Assembly (NCBI GenBank): GCA_028278025.1
Contig: JANQFE010000024.1
Location: 115,378-179,377 of the forward strand
Origin: Thermodesulfobacteriota bacterium
GTDB taxonomy: Bacteria; Desulfobacterota; WTBG01; CAIYCZ01; CAIRTM01
Direction: 5' to 3'
Length of the DNA stretch: 64,000 nt
Position 1 is the first letter of the stretch; every line of letters starts with the position of its first letter. Shown here in pieces: positions 53,726 through 63,868 of this stretch. Made by a program: the position numbers and the translations under genes. Under the pieces are notes generated by a model that was not told the origin of the DNA, did no database searches, and saw nothing but the letters and a program-made list of their open reading frames with translations.

Positions 53726-55441
53726 TTACACCTTGATATCTTTCAAGTTAAGCTGGATAATCTTCTCCCCGTTAAAAAAGTTGAATTGCGGAACAAAAGC
53801 TAAACGAATAGTTTCATCCTTCAGGCTATACGTGGAACCCATATTAAAACCAATGGCATCAAAGAATCGTCCATCCTGTTTGATTTTCAATTTCAAATGC
53901 CCGTTTCCCACTATCATAGAGCTATAGAACCTGAGGGGATTAGTACAAAATACCGGTTCCGGATTTGCCGGACCAAACGGGGCCAGATTTTCTATTTCCT
54001 CTATGATATCATAGGAAAGCAGCCCAAGGGGTATCTCGGCGTCAATATTTATTACCGGGGTGAAATCTTCCTCGCGTAGTTCATTTTGCACAACCGTATT
54101 AAACTTTTCACTGAAAGGATTAATATTATCTAAGGGAATGGTAAGACCTGCCGCAGTCTTATGGCCGCCAAAGGCTTTAAGCTCAGATTCACACTGTTTT
54201 AAGGCACTATATATATCAAAAGAGGGGATACTGCGGGCTGAACCCCGGCCCTCGTGGGTTTTTTCATCAACAGCAATCAGAATAGTGGGTCTATTGTATT
54301 GATCACTCAGTCGCGATGCGCACAGCCCGATTACACCCAGATGCCAGTCGGTCGAATGCAGTACTATGGCCCAGGGCAGGTTTTCTTTCTCGGGAAGCAT
54401 TGCTTTGGCTTCTGTCAGAATTCTGCGTTCTATCTGCTGTCGTTGATTGTTTTCCTCATCTATCTTATGTGCCAGCATAAAGGCTTCTTCGGTATTCGTA
54501 GTAAGCAGAAGCTGCACAGAAATCCCGGCATCTGACAGACGGCCAGAAGCATTCATGCGGGGAGCAAGGCGGTAGCCGATCATGGTGGATGTTACCTCAC
54601 CATTTGATATGCCGCTGACAGACTTAAGGGCCTTAATTCCCGGCCTTGTACCTTCTGAAATAAGTTCGAGTCCGTTTTTGACAAAGATTCGATTCTCATC
54701 TACCATGGGCACAATATCAGCAATCGTTCCCATAGCCACCAGATCAAAATATTTTTTAAGGTTCGGCTCAGCCGTATCGTGCCAGACACCCTTATCCCGT
54801 AATGATTTTCTCAATGCCATGATACAGTTAAAGGCCACCCCCACACCGGCCAGCCCTTTAAACGGAAACGCACAGTCAGGCTGTTTGGGATTCACAATTG
54901 CATATGCAGGCGGCAGCCGGTCAGGGATCTCATGGTGGTCAGTCACAATAACATCTATCCCCTGGGCATGGGCATAAGTGATTTCTTCAAAATCAGAAAC
55001 ACCGCAGTCAACCGTAATTATCAGCGATGCTCCCTGCTGCTTTATTTGTTTAAGAGCACTAATATTGAGCCCGTAGCGTTCATTCAGCCTGCTGGGGATA
55101 TAAAAAAATACTTCAGCTTGCAGTTCCTGTAAAAAAAGCATCACTATGGCGGTTGCCGTAATGCCGTCAACATCATAATCTCCGTAAATACATATTTTTT
55201 CATTATTTTTTAATGCTGCACTAATCCTTTCAACGGCCCGCTGCATGTCCTTCATTAAAAAGGGCGAATGCAGATTATGAAGGGTGGGAGAAAGAAAATA
55301 ATGTGCCAGTTCCGGACTATCAAATCCTCTGTTGATCAACAACTGCGAGACCAGGGGAGAAATATTAAGCGCCCGGCCGATTTTACTGCTCAGCTCCGGA
55401 TTGGGGTCGGTGACTAACCATCTTTTATAGGCTTGATTCAC
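53726..55441 (-). CDS. recJ: Single-strand-specific 5'-3' exonuclease RecJ
   Basis: 571 residues. DHH motifs: IYGDYDVDGITATAI (motif I), ITVDCGVSDFEE (II), VIVTDHHEIPD (DHH), and GRLSDAGISVQLLL region; DHHA1 motif in ARSIPSFDIYSAL...FGGHKTAAGLTI. RecJ degrades single-stranded DNA in recombination and repair. Leftward, 163 bp upstream of the sigma gene; divergent from pgi. Confidence 0.96.
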   Translation of the reverse strand: MNQAYKRWLVTDPNPELSSKIGRALNISPLVSQLLINRGFDSPELAHYFLSPTLHNLHSPFLMKDMQRAVERISAALKNNEKICIYGDYDVDGITATAIVMLFLQELQAEVFFYIPSRLNERYGLNISALKQIKQQGASLIITVDCGVSDFEEITYAHAQGIDVIVTDHHEIPDRLPPAYAIVNPKQPDCAFPFKGLAGVGVAFNCIMALRKSLRDKGVWHDTAEPNLKKYFDLVAMGTIADIVPMVDENRIFVKNGLELISEGTRPGIKALKSVSGISNGEVTSTMIGYRLAPRMNASGRLSDAGISVQLLLTTNTEEAFMLAHKIDEENNQRQQIERRILTEAKAMLPEKENLPWAIVLHSTDWHLGVIGLCASRLSDQYNRPTILIAVDEKTHEGRGSARSIPSFDIYSALKQCESELKAFGGHKTAAGLTIPLDNINPFSEKFNTVVQNELREEDFTPVINIDAEIPLGLLSYDIIEEIENLAPFGPANPEPVFCTNPLRFYSSMIVGNGHLKLKIKQDGRFFDAIGFNMGSTYSLKDETIRLAFVPQFNFFNGEKIIQLNLKDIKV

Positions 55442-55658
55442 TTAGGTACCTGCTGCAGAATTTTTGTATAAAGAAACCAGAACAATTAATGTAATTTTAT
55501 CAATCAGCATGTTAAAATCAATAAAAACTTAATTTTTTGTAAAATAAAATTAATTTGATATATTTATGCTAATTTGTTACTAACTTTCTATGAATCCACT
55601 ATATCACGTTTCATGCCAACATCATAGCTTGTAATGTAGTAGAGAAAGGTAAAAAAAC

Positions 55659-57302
55659 ATGAACTTGAAAAATACCCCTGCATGGCAGGCGATCGAAAAG
55701 CACCTTCAGGAATTGAAAAACACGACCATTGCAGAGCTGTTCCGTCAGGACCCTCAACGATTTGAAAAATTCAGCATAGAGGCGGCCGGCATTTTTCTTG
55801 ACTATTCAAAAAATCTCTTGACCGAGAAAACTCTTGTGCTGCTGATTGAGCTTGCAAAACAGCAGCACTTGGGCGATCGCATAGATGAGATGTTTACAGG
55901 TAAAAAAATTAACCTCACAGAAAACAGGGCCGTTCTTCACACTGCTTTGCGTAACCGTTCAAACACACCCATCCGTGTTGACGGCACTGATGTCATGCCG
56001 GGGGTTAACCGTGTACTCGCAAAAATGAAAACCTTTTCGGATGCTGTTAGAAACGGGCAGTGGAAAGGCTATACCGGCAGCACCATTACCGATATTGTTA
56101 CTATCGGTATCGGGGGTTCCAGCCTCGGCCCTGCCATGGTAACCGAAGCCCTGACCCCCTATGCCGATCGCGACCTGCGATTTCACTTCGTTTCTAACAT
56201 TGACGGCACCCATATAACCGAAACCCTGCGAAGGCTTGTGCCGGAGCGCAGCCTGTTTATTATCGCATCAAAAACATTTACTACCCTTGAAACCATGACC
56301 AATGCCCACACCGCACGCCGGTGGTTCCTGCAAACCGCCGGGGATGCCGGCCATATTACCCGTCACTTTGTGGCCGTTTCCACCAACACTGCGGCTGTTA
56401 AAGAGTTTGGCATTGACCCCGCGAACATGTTTGAGTTCTGGGATTGGGTAGGCGGTCGCTATTCAGTCTGGTCGGCAATCGGCCTGCCGGTTGTACTGGC
56501 AATCGGCATGCAGCATTTTGAAAATTTTCTTGATGGTGCTCATGAAATGGACACCCACTTCAGAACAGCCGAGCTGCGCAGGAATATCCCGGTACTGCTG
56601 GCCCTGACAGGTATCCTCTACAACAACTTCCTGGGCTGTGACACCCATGCCATACTTCCCTATGATCAGTACTTGCACCGCTTGCCGGCATACCTGCAGC
56701 AGCTTGACATGGAGTCAAACGGAAAGCATATCCAGCAGGACGGCCAGCCTGCTGGATGGTCAACCGGTCCGGTTATCTGGGGGGAGCCGGGTACGGACGG
56801 GCAGCATGCTTTTTACCAGCTGATCCACCAGGGTACCAGGATCATCCCGGCTGATTTCCTGGCACCCGTAAACAGTCATAATCCTATCGGTGATCATCAC
56901 GCTACCCTGCTTGCGAATTTTTTTGCACAGCCCGAAGCCTTAATGAACGGTAAAACCAAGGCTCAGGTGCTGGAGGAGCTGAGGTCCTCAGGCCTGGGTG
57001 ATGATGAGATTACTGCTCTTACACCGCACCGGGTGTTTGAAGGCAACCGTCCCAGCAATTCCATATTGTTTGCACAGCTTGACCCCAAAACCCTGGGTGC
57101 CCTGATTGCCATGTATGAACATAAGGTGTTTGTACAGGGGGTCCTCTGGAATATCTGCTCTTTTGACCAGTGGGGCGTTGAGCTTGGCAAACAGCTTGCT
57201 AAACGGATTATCCCTGAACTGAAAGGCCCGGATAACATCACCAGCCATGACGGTTCTACCAATGGGCTGATAAATTATTATAAAAAAAACAGGCAACCCT
57301 GA
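55659..57302 (+). CDS. pgi: Glucose-6-phosphate isomerase
   Basis: 547 residues, standard length. [12 protein letters not shown] (sugar-phosphate site), [26 protein letters not shown], catalytic ESNGKH (Glu) and [11 protein letters not shown] (His), and a C-terminal GVELGKQLA with Lys ([10 protein letters not shown]). It interconverts glucose 6-phosphate and fructose 6-phosphate, feeding glycolysis and the amino-sugar route downstream. GAGAAAGG lies before the ATG. Ends at a shared terminator with the GlmS-like gene. Confidence 0.98.
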   Translation: MNLKNTPAWQAIEKHLQELKNTTIAELFRQDPQRFEKFSIEAAGIFLDYSKNLLTEKTLVLLIELAKQQHLGDRIDEMFTGKKINLTENRAVLHTALRNRSNTPIRVDGTDVMPGVNRVLAKMKTFSDAVRNGQWKGYTGSTITDIVTIGIGGSSLGPAMVTEALTPYADRDLRFHFVSNIDGTHITETLRRLVPERSLFIIASKTFTTLETMTNAHTARRWFLQTAGDAGHITRHFVAVSTNTAAVKEFGIDPANMFEFWDWVGGRYSVWSAIGLPVVLAIGMQHFENFLDGAHEMDTHFRTAELRRNIPVLLALTGILYNNFLGCDTHAILPYDQYLHRLPAYLQQLDMESNGKHIQQDGQPAGWSTGPVIWGEPGTDGQHAFYQLIHQGTRIIPADFLAPVNSHNPIGDHHATLLANFFAQPEALMNGKTKAQVLEELRSSGLGDDEITALTPHRVFEGNRPSNSILFAQLDPKTLGALIAMYEHKVFVQGVLWNICSFDQWGVELGKQLAKRIIPELKGPDNITSHDGSTNGLINYYKKNRQP

Positions 57303-57313
57303 ATGGTGGACTA

Positions 57314-57348
57314 TAATTTCACATCAAGCAAAGCTTGATGTGAAATTA
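57314..57348. terminator. Bidirectional terminator-like hairpin between pgi and the GlmS-like gene
   Basis: A perfect 16-bp inverted repeat: TAATTTCACATCAAGC (57314-57329) and GCTTGATGTGAAATTA (57333-57348), three-base loop. The right arm overlaps the stop codon of the leftward GlmS-like gene. A/T-rich stem base would favour termination from either side. Confidence 0.75.
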
Positions 57349-60300
57349 GCTTGCTTGCCCGGCAGCAGTTGTGGCAATAAATTCACCCAGCTTTTCGGCC
57401 GAGCTGCCGAACAGTTCCGGTACCGCAACCAGATCAAGATAGTGGTCTTCCCATTCAACACTTTTTTCCTGGACAATGTTCTTTATACGTTCATATTTAC
57501 CGCCAAGGGCTTTTTTCTTGGTAACCAGATCAATAGCATCCGCAAATGCGATATGCAGCAGCAGCATATATTCAACCATACGCGGAGATGCTGATGAAAC
57601 CGGGATACCGGGAACAACTAAAATACTGCGGTCGTCTTTTAACCCCTTGCCGATATAGACATTGCCCTCCTGGGCAATGATTCGTTTGGTTCCCTGCAAC
57701 CGGTTGTCCTTTTCAACCCTTGAAGAAACTGAACTCAGCTCACCGGTCTTTTTTACTACTTCAATGGTGGTCTCATCCGTGGGTTCACCAAGCAGATTGA
57801 GGTTGTTAATGCGGTAAAGCGTTGATCCTTTGATGTGTGAGACAATACCCTGCAGATTTCGCAACACAATAATATTTTTATTTATGATCTGGGATGCCAT
57901 AATGCCCTGCTCGGCAAGGGCATCAAACAGTATCCCCTCGGTCTTTTCACTGATCCGGCTCGTGCCGACCGTAACTGTTTTGGCCTGGTGCTTGATTGCA
58001 TCCACCGGCCGGATCATACAGTTTATGGCCTCCCCCAGGCACTTAAACAGGGTGTTGAGCATATTGAGCGGCGTTCCGGTTTTGCCGAAATCAAGCTCAA
58101 AGTCTGACATGGGCAGTCTGCCGGAGAGATATTTCAGCAGCAGAGTTAAATTCGCAGCTGCTTCGATCCCCATAATAGCAGGAAAGCGGTCCTCGGCCTT
58201 TTTCTTACGAAAGTCGGTATAAAAATGGGCAATTTTTTCTCGAAATGATTTTTCAAGCACCACTTCATATACATCCAATCCCTGATCACTATAATCATCA
58301 ACCATGTCTTGAATCTCTTGGCGGTATGCATACATGAATCGTGAGCCCTCATGTATGGCAAGCGCAGCATAGTAGCCCCACAGATGACCTACCAGGGTAT
58401 TTATAATGGGGGCAAGATGTTCACCGACAGCCGGCACATGAAAGACATCTTCAGCATAGAGATCAAAACGGTCCTCGCCCTCGTCAGCAATAACAACGGG
58501 AGCAGCTTTGTGCGCCTGAAAAATAGCCGTATCTTTTATTATATCGCCGATTACCGTATCCCTCGTACCGGCGGCACAAATAAGGATTAGGGGCTCTGAT
58601 GAAAGGTCGATATGCTTTTTATCCTCCACATAATCAGTGGAAATGGTTTTGTAACAGAGTTCGCTCAGTTTGATCCTGATCTCATCGGCTGAGGCCTTGT
58701 TGGGGCCGCTTCCCACGGCAGCCCAGTAGGTCCTGCTCGTTGCAAGCCTGCGCGCTGACTGTTCAATCGGTGCTCGTCCTGCTATGACTGTACACATCTG
58801 AGCAGGCAGATCCAGCAACTGCTTTATCTCCCGGGTTACATATTCATCATCCCGGCATCCTTTCAGCCGAGCAATATAGAGCCCCAGCAGTGCCCCTGCC
58901 ACTATTTGAGAGTAAAATGCCTTTGTGGAAGCAACCGACATTTCAACATCCCGACCGCTGCTGGTATACATGACACCGTCAACCTTGAAAGTAATATCAG
59001 AATCTCTGCGGTTTACAATTGCAATGGTACGGCCGCCCCGCTCACGCAGCATATCAACCGTGCGGTTTGTATCGGTCGTGGTTCCCGACTGAGTTATGGC
59101 AATCGTAAGAGTATCGGCCATACTGGTTCCATTATCATCATCCAGCTTGAAACCGCTCAGCTCCGATGATTTAAGCGAACTGATCTGGAGGGCCGCATCA
59201 TTGATATAATAATTCAGGATATTGGCGCATGCCAGCGCAGCAACACCTGCCGTGCCCTGCCCTACAAAAAAGATCCGGCGTATCCGGTTTGCGACCAGCT
59301 CCTCCTGAAGATGTGCAGGCACGACACGTTCATCAAGGGTAATTTCATAAAGCTGTTTTGCAGGATCGGTGATCTTCCAGCGATTCTGCAATGTTTTTTC
59401 CACGCTAACCGGTGATTCCGAAATTTCTTTTAAAAAATAGTGCGGGAATTCCTGGCGGTCGATATCGCGTGAGGTTATTTCCGTATGCTGAATGTCCTTC
59501 TCGGTAAGCTCAAGCGGCGTACCGTCATAAAACATGGCCTTAAGCCCCGCCAGTCCGCCTCCAGACAGCTGATCCAGGACAAAAATTTGCCCCTGGGTTT
59601 CGCCATCCTTGCCTGCAACTACTTTCTCGCCGTCAAGTTTAAGATAGTACGGGGTCTCTTCAACAAATCCATACACTTCAGAAGTCGGCATGTAATGGTC
59701 TCCGGCCATACCGACAAAAACAGCCTGACCGCTGCCTTTCTGGGCCAGAAACATCTTGCCGGGGGCTAGGTCCGTATGCATGCTGATAGCATGGGAACCT
59801 TCAAAATCACAGACTGCCAGGCGAAAGGCTTCCTGCACCTTGTGGCCGTCTTTGAGATATTTTGAAATATGCAGGGGGATAATCTTGGTATCAGTAGTAA
59901 TTTCCCCCGGCACGCTGTCTCCGGAACTCTCATACTGGGCCTTCAGCTGCTGAAAGTTATCAATATCACCGTTCAGGCAGACATGAATTATGCCCCGTTT
60001 ACCTGACAGGCACTCCTGAGGTTCATTATCCACCGGATGGCAGTTTGCCTCTGTTATAGCACCAACCGAGGCCCAACGGGTATGGGCTGAAATACTGTGA
60101 TGCTGCAGCGGGAAGCCGACCAGGGCCTGCAGCACAGCATCGCCGGCGATCTGCTCACACAGAAAAGCCACATTGTCACCCAAGCTGCCGATCTCGGCGG
60201 CAATTTTATAGACAAACGTCAGGCTTGTTAGTTCTGCACCATGGGGATCTTGTGAGGTATGCAGGGAGATACAGTTGTTGGTCAGAATATTCCATTGCAG

Positions 60301-61113
60301 CCGCTTGTCAAACTCCCCGGTTAGATTACTCCCGGCCAGCACCTCCGTGAATCCTTTGAACTGCTCCCCTTCAAGGACAAACAGCAGTGAAATACCTGCT
60401 GAATCACGACCCCGCACCTCGAGACGGTCTATACTGTTAAGCACTGCATTAATTTCTTTATAAATCGTAACAACAGCAGCTGATAAGGCCGTTTCAGGTT
60501 GTCCGGCAAGTTTCTGTATTTTTTCTACATTTCCTAAAACCTCGGTGCTGATACACCAGGCAATATCACGCAGGTCCTCAATCCGTCCGGCCATTATATC
60601 AACATCACGGGAACCGAGATATCCCATATTCTCGGACAAGGATTGGGCCTCGCGGTCTATAAGCCGAGCCAGTTCGGCAGCAGATTCTGCGAGTGCGGCC
60701 TGCACGCCGGTATCGCCAAAAAGGATCACAAATCTCTCGGCATCCTTCAGGGACCGCACATAATCATTCAGCGAGGAGATAAGCTCCCGGCCTCCCAGAT
60801 AGCACTCATCAAATGAAACAGCTTTTTTTCTGCATTCGGTAAGACTGTACGCTTCTATTTCTGCAATCGCACGCTGCAGTCGGGTTAGATCAATATGTCC
60901 CGGTGCACGGTTTTTTTGTTTAAACGCCACAATTGCTGCCAGCCCGCAGCACAGCATGTTTTCACGTACAGGAAAAAATACAATGGAGTGTTCCGGTACC
61001 CCTGCCATATACCTGCAAAAAAACACACGGGCAAACAAACAGGAAAAAACATGGCTGCTCACAGTCTTTATAAAAGATTCTATTTTCTGATACACAGTTT
61101 TGGCCACCTTCAT
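57346..61113 (-). CDS. Giant GlmS-like protein: glutamine amidotransferase plus SIS domains
   Basis: 1255 residues, twice the length of GlmS. The GlmS signatures are in order: CCGLAA (Cys56-Gly57, like the MCG start), RGRDSAG (234-240), AHTRWASVG...CHP, LNGDIDNF, TDTKIIP; then two SIS domains with GQGTAGVAA, QSGTTTDTN, ASTKAF and GSGPNKASADEIRIKL. About 150 helical residues are inserted between the Cys and RGRDSAG, and the C-terminus has about 300 extra. The nucleophile Cys lies at position 55/56, not at the mature N-terminus, so a leader would have to be removed or a later start used. It lies beside glmM and an LbH protein. Confidence 0.85.
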   Translation of the reverse strand: MKVAKTVYQKIESFIKTVSSHVFSCLFARVFFCRYMAGVPEHSIVFFPVRENMLCCGLAAIVAFKQKNRAPGHIDLTRLQRAIAEIEAYSLTECRKKAVSFDECYLGGRELISSLNDYVRSLKDAERFVILFGDTGVQAALAESAAELARLIDREAQSLSENMGYLGSRDVDIMAGRIEDLRDIAWCISTEVLGNVEKIQKLAGQPETALSAAVVTIYKEINAVLNSIDRLEVRGRDSAGISLLFVLEGEQFKGFTEVLAGSNLTGEFDKRLQWNILTNNCISLHTSQDPHGAELTSLTFVYKIAAEIGSLGDNVAFLCEQIAGDAVLQALVGFPLQHHSISAHTRWASVGAITEANCHPVDNEPQECLSGKRGIIHVCLNGDIDNFQQLKAQYESSGDSVPGEITTDTKIIPLHISKYLKDGHKVQEAFRLAVCDFEGSHAISMHTDLAPGKMFLAQKGSGQAVFVGMAGDHYMPTSEVYGFVEETPYYLKLDGEKVVAGKDGETQGQIFVLDQLSGGGLAGLKAMFYDGTPLELTEKDIQHTEITSRDIDRQEFPHYFLKEISESPVSVEKTLQNRWKITDPAKQLYEITLDERVVPAHLQEELVANRIRRIFFVGQGTAGVAALACANILNYYINDAALQISSLKSSELSGFKLDDDNGTSMADTLTIAITQSGTTTDTNRTVDMLRERGGRTIAIVNRRDSDITFKVDGVMYTSSGRDVEMSVASTKAFYSQIVAGALLGLYIARLKGCRDDEYVTREIKQLLDLPAQMCTVIAGRAPIEQSARRLATSRTYWAAVGSGPNKASADEIRIKLSELCYKTISTDYVEDKKHIDLSSEPLILICAAGTRDTVIGDIIKDTAIFQAHKAAPVVIADEGEDRFDLYAEDVFHVPAVGEHLAPIINTLVGHLWGYYAALAIHEGSRFMYAYRQEIQDMVDDYSDQGLDVYEVVLEKSFREKIAHFYTDFRKKKAEDRFPAIMGIEAAANLTLLLKYLSGRLPMSDFELDFGKTGTPLNMLNTLFKCLGEAINCMIRPVDAIKHQAKTVTVGTSRISEKTEGILFDALAEQGIMASQIINKNIIVLRNLQGIVSHIKGSTLYRINNLNLLGEPTDETTIEVVKKTGELSSVSSRVEKDNRLQGTKRIIAQEGNVYIGKGLKDDRSILVVPGIPVSSASPRMVEYMLLLHIAFADAIDLVTKKKALGGKYERIKNIVQEKSVEWEDHYLDLVAVPELFGSSAEKLGEFIATTAAGQAS

Positions 61114-61135
61114 ACGTTTAAGGTCTTGGGTATGG

Positions 61136-62485
61136 TTACGTTAACGCTTCCTTTACCGTATCGGCAATGTTGCTGCAGTATTTTTCGGTGATTTCCTTTG
61201 TTGGCCCCTCTACCATAACACGGCAGATGTTCTGGGTGCCGGAATAACGGACCAGAACACGCCCGTTCTCTCCCAGTTCGGCTTCCACCTGCTTTATCGC
61301 ATTCATGATCTGCGGTACTGATGAAATCTCGGGCTTGTGCTCAACGTCCACATTGACCAGCTTTTGCGGATAGACATCCATCAGGGCTGCCAGTTCAGAC
61401 AACGGTTTGTTTTCTCTTAGCATTGCAGCGATAAGCTGTAGGGCCGTAAGGATACCATCGCCGGTCGTATGGTGTTCAAGAAAAATCATGTGCCCTGACT
61501 GCTCACCACCGATTACAGCACCCAGCCGCTGCATATCTTCAAGCACATAGCGATCACCGACCCTGGAGGCCGTGAAGTTAAAGCCGAATTTTTTACAGGC
61601 TACTTTGAGCCCAAGATTGGCCATCACCGTACTGACCAAAAAATCATTACGCAGCATTCCCTGCTCTTGTAACATTTTGGCACAGATCAGCAGAATATGA
61701 TCACCGCTCAATTCCTGGCCCTTCTCATCCACAGCAATCAATCGGTCTCCATCACCATCAAAAGCAAGTCCCATAACAGCATCGGTTTCTTTAACCCGTT
61801 TTCTAAGATCATGGGTATACTGTGAACCGCAGTTATCATTAATGTTAAGTCCGTTCGGCTTGTTATGAATGACCTCCAGATCAGCACCCAGCTCTGAAAA
61901 TGTGTCCGGGGCTATCTTGTAGGTGGCACCATTACCGGTGTCCATAATAATCTTCATTCCCTCCATGGAGACATCCCGGGGAAATGTATTCTTTAAGAAG
62001 ACAATATAGCGCCCCTGCACATCGCTTATGCGGTAGGCCTGCCCCATAGCGCGGGCAGGAGCCACCTTTTCAGGAAGACCGCCATCCAAAATAAGCTTTT
62101 CGATGGTCTCTTCCTCAGCATCTGACAGTTTAAAACCGCTTCCTGAAAAAATTTTAATACCGTTGTCCTGGTAAGGATTATGGGAAGCCGAAATCATGAT
62201 ACCCGCATCTGCGCGCATGTCCTGCGTGATAAAGGCAACCCCGGGAGTCGGCAGCACGCCGGTAAGATAGGAAGTACCGCCCATTGAGGTAATACCGGCT
62301 TCAAGGGAACTTTCCAGCATATATCCTGACAGGCGGGTGTCTTTGCCGACAACGATGCGTGTCTGGTGATTGGTTTTTGTTAATATATGCGTAACCGCCT
62401 GTCCCACGGCAAACGCAGTGGCAGCATCCATCGGATAACGGTTAGCCTCTCCTCGAATACCATCAGTACCAAATAGTATGCCCAT
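61136..62485 (-). CDS. glmM: Phosphoglucosamine mutase
   Basis: 449 residues. FGTDGIRGEAN at the N-terminus, ISASHNPYQDNGIK (phosphoserine loop TASHNP), AFDGDGDRLIAVDEKG (metal-binding DGDGDR), GGEQSGHMIFLEHHTTGDGIL (sugar-binding GEQSGH, GDG) and RYSGTQNICRVMVEG (phosphate-binding RxSGTE-like). This is the GlmM pattern (glucosamine 6-P to 1-P), not phosphomannomutase. It lies between the LbH gene (21 bp) and the GlmS-like gene (22 bp) and belongs with them in amino-sugar synthesis. Confidence 0.95.
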   Translation of the reverse strand: MGILFGTDGIRGEANRYPMDAATAFAVGQAVTHILTKTNHQTRIVVGKDTRLSGYMLESSLEAGITSMGGTSYLTGVLPTPGVAFITQDMRADAGIMISASHNPYQDNGIKIFSGSGFKLSDAEEETIEKLILDGGLPEKVAPARAMGQAYRISDVQGRYIVFLKNTFPRDVSMEGMKIIMDTGNGATYKIAPDTFSELGADLEVIHNKPNGLNINDNCGSQYTHDLRKRVKETDAVMGLAFDGDGDRLIAVDEKGQELSGDHILLICAKMLQEQGMLRNDFLVSTVMANLGLKVACKKFGFNFTASRVGDRYVLEDMQRLGAVIGGEQSGHMIFLEHHTTGDGILTALQLIAAMLRENKPLSELAALMDVYPQKLVNVDVEHKPEISSVPQIMNAIKQVEAELGENGRVLVRYSGTQNICRVMVEGPTKEITEKYCSNIADTVKEALT

Positions 62486-62506
62486 CGTTAATTCCCTTGG
62501 TGAAAA

Positions 62507-63805
62507 CTACACGGATATTTTCTTCCTGAACAGATGAAATGACGGCAATATCGCTGCAGCCCTGCAGCACAGCTCATCGATTACCGCATCCAGCCACCGC
62601 ACCCCCTGCTGCGACAAATCAGGCGGCATGCCCTTGATGACTTCGATGTAATCCTGCCCATATTCTCTGCGGTGATTGCAGAAAGCCTCTAGGAAACTCT
62701 CCCGCTGTGGGGTCCCGATAGTTGCGGAAACCTCTGTATTAAACAGTTCATAGACCTGTTTCATATTATCATGTACCTCACACGAGGCTTCCCCGGGTTT
62801 ATCGTTACACCCACATTTATGGTAAGAAACAGGAATTTTTACTATCATAGATTTAAGCCTCTTAATGCGCTCCTGTTTGGCCAGCACCAATGTGTTAAGC
62901 ACCCCCTGATAGAGTAATTCCGCAAATTCCTGGGAGCTGAAAAACTGTTGCCTGACATGCCGATACCACAGTTCAAGGGCGGCCAGATTTGCCAGATACA
63001 GAATGTTATTGGTTAATATGCGGGCAAGCCCCCCATAGGTGTTGGAGGAAAGGTCCATAACAGTACCGGGCGGCGTTTTACCTATAATCAGTTTGTTTTC
63101 TTTGGTATAGTCCCTGCGCAGAATTGTGCCGGCAACCACTACATTGCCGTAACCCACTCTAATGGGCCCTACAATACCTCCCTGGCCGCCAAGGAAGATG
63201 GGTCTTTGATTAAGCATGACGCCCCGGGGCACGTCCCCGATGAGCGAGGCGGTTGTTTTGTCACCTTCCGGGGTGAAATTGAAATGGATGTAGGAGCTGC
63301 CGACCTCACTATGGTCCTTGCGGCTGGTACCGCCTGACATCAGGCAGTCACAGAAGTTGATCAGACTGCCAAGCGTGACAAACGGAAAAAGAATTGTCTG
63401 TTTTAATCCTACACAGTGTGCTCCGCTGGCCTCTTCTTCCAAAATACAGCCCTCTCGCACATGAGCACCAAACCCCATACTGGCTTTTGTCAAAAAGGCG
63501 GATTCCTTAAAATAGCCTCCTTTCAGCTCAACGCGGGGTCCTATCTGGCAGTTCTCAACAGTTACCGGGGCTTCTCTGCCGAGCTGGGCGCCTGCTGCAA
63601 TAACAGTCCTTTCCCCAGAGATACGGCAGCCTGGATACAGCCTGACTCCACTGCCGGAAATCTGTTTACTGCTCACTTCCTCGCCAATATCAAGCGTGAG
63701 AGGATTGGGAATATCAACACCTTTATCAATCAATTGTCTAATCTTTGCAGAATTTCTGGGTTGTAATTCCACAGCCACCTTCCCTTTTAACTTAGCATTC
63801 GCCAC
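62507..63805 (-). CDS. Left-handed beta-helix protein, GlmU-like acetyltransferase region
   Basis: 432 residues. Hexapeptide repeats fill roughly residues 50-250 (GVRLYPGCRISGERTVIAAGAQLG, VTVENCQIGPRVELKGGYFKESAFLTKASMGFGAHVREGCILEEE, VGYGNVVVAGTILRR), the fold of GlmU's acetyltransferase half. There is no GlmU uridyltransferase N-terminus (LAAGxGTRM absent). The C-terminal 180 residues are helical, with a Cys-rich KCGCND...C segment, and are not recognised. It is the first gene of a leftward glmM/GlmS-like set, so it likely acetylates or modifies an amino sugar; the missing uridylyl step would need another enzyme. Upstream lies a family A repeat. Confidence 0.8.
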   Translation of the reverse strand: MANAKLKGKVAVELQPRNSAKIRQLIDKGVDIPNPLTLDIGEEVSSKQISGSGVRLYPGCRISGERTVIAAGAQLGREAPVTVENCQIGPRVELKGGYFKESAFLTKASMGFGAHVREGCILEEEASGAHCVGLKQTILFPFVTLGSLINFCDCLMSGGTSRKDHSEVGSSYIHFNFTPEGDKTTASLIGDVPRGVMLNQRPIFLGGQGGIVGPIRVGYGNVVVAGTILRRDYTKENKLIIGKTPPGTVMDLSSNTYGGLARILTNNILYLANLAALELWYRHVRQQFFSSQEFAELLYQGVLNTLVLAKQERIKRLKSMIVKIPVSYHKCGCNDKPGEASCEVHDNMKQVYELFNTEVSATIGTPQRESFLEAFCNHRREYGQDYIEVIKGMPPDLSQQGVRWLDAVIDELCCRAAAILPSFHLFRKKISV

Positions 63806-63868
63806 AGACCGACAAAATTAATCAGGCTGTTTGGTTATACCGGAACTTACAGCTTGCTAGTACTGATC

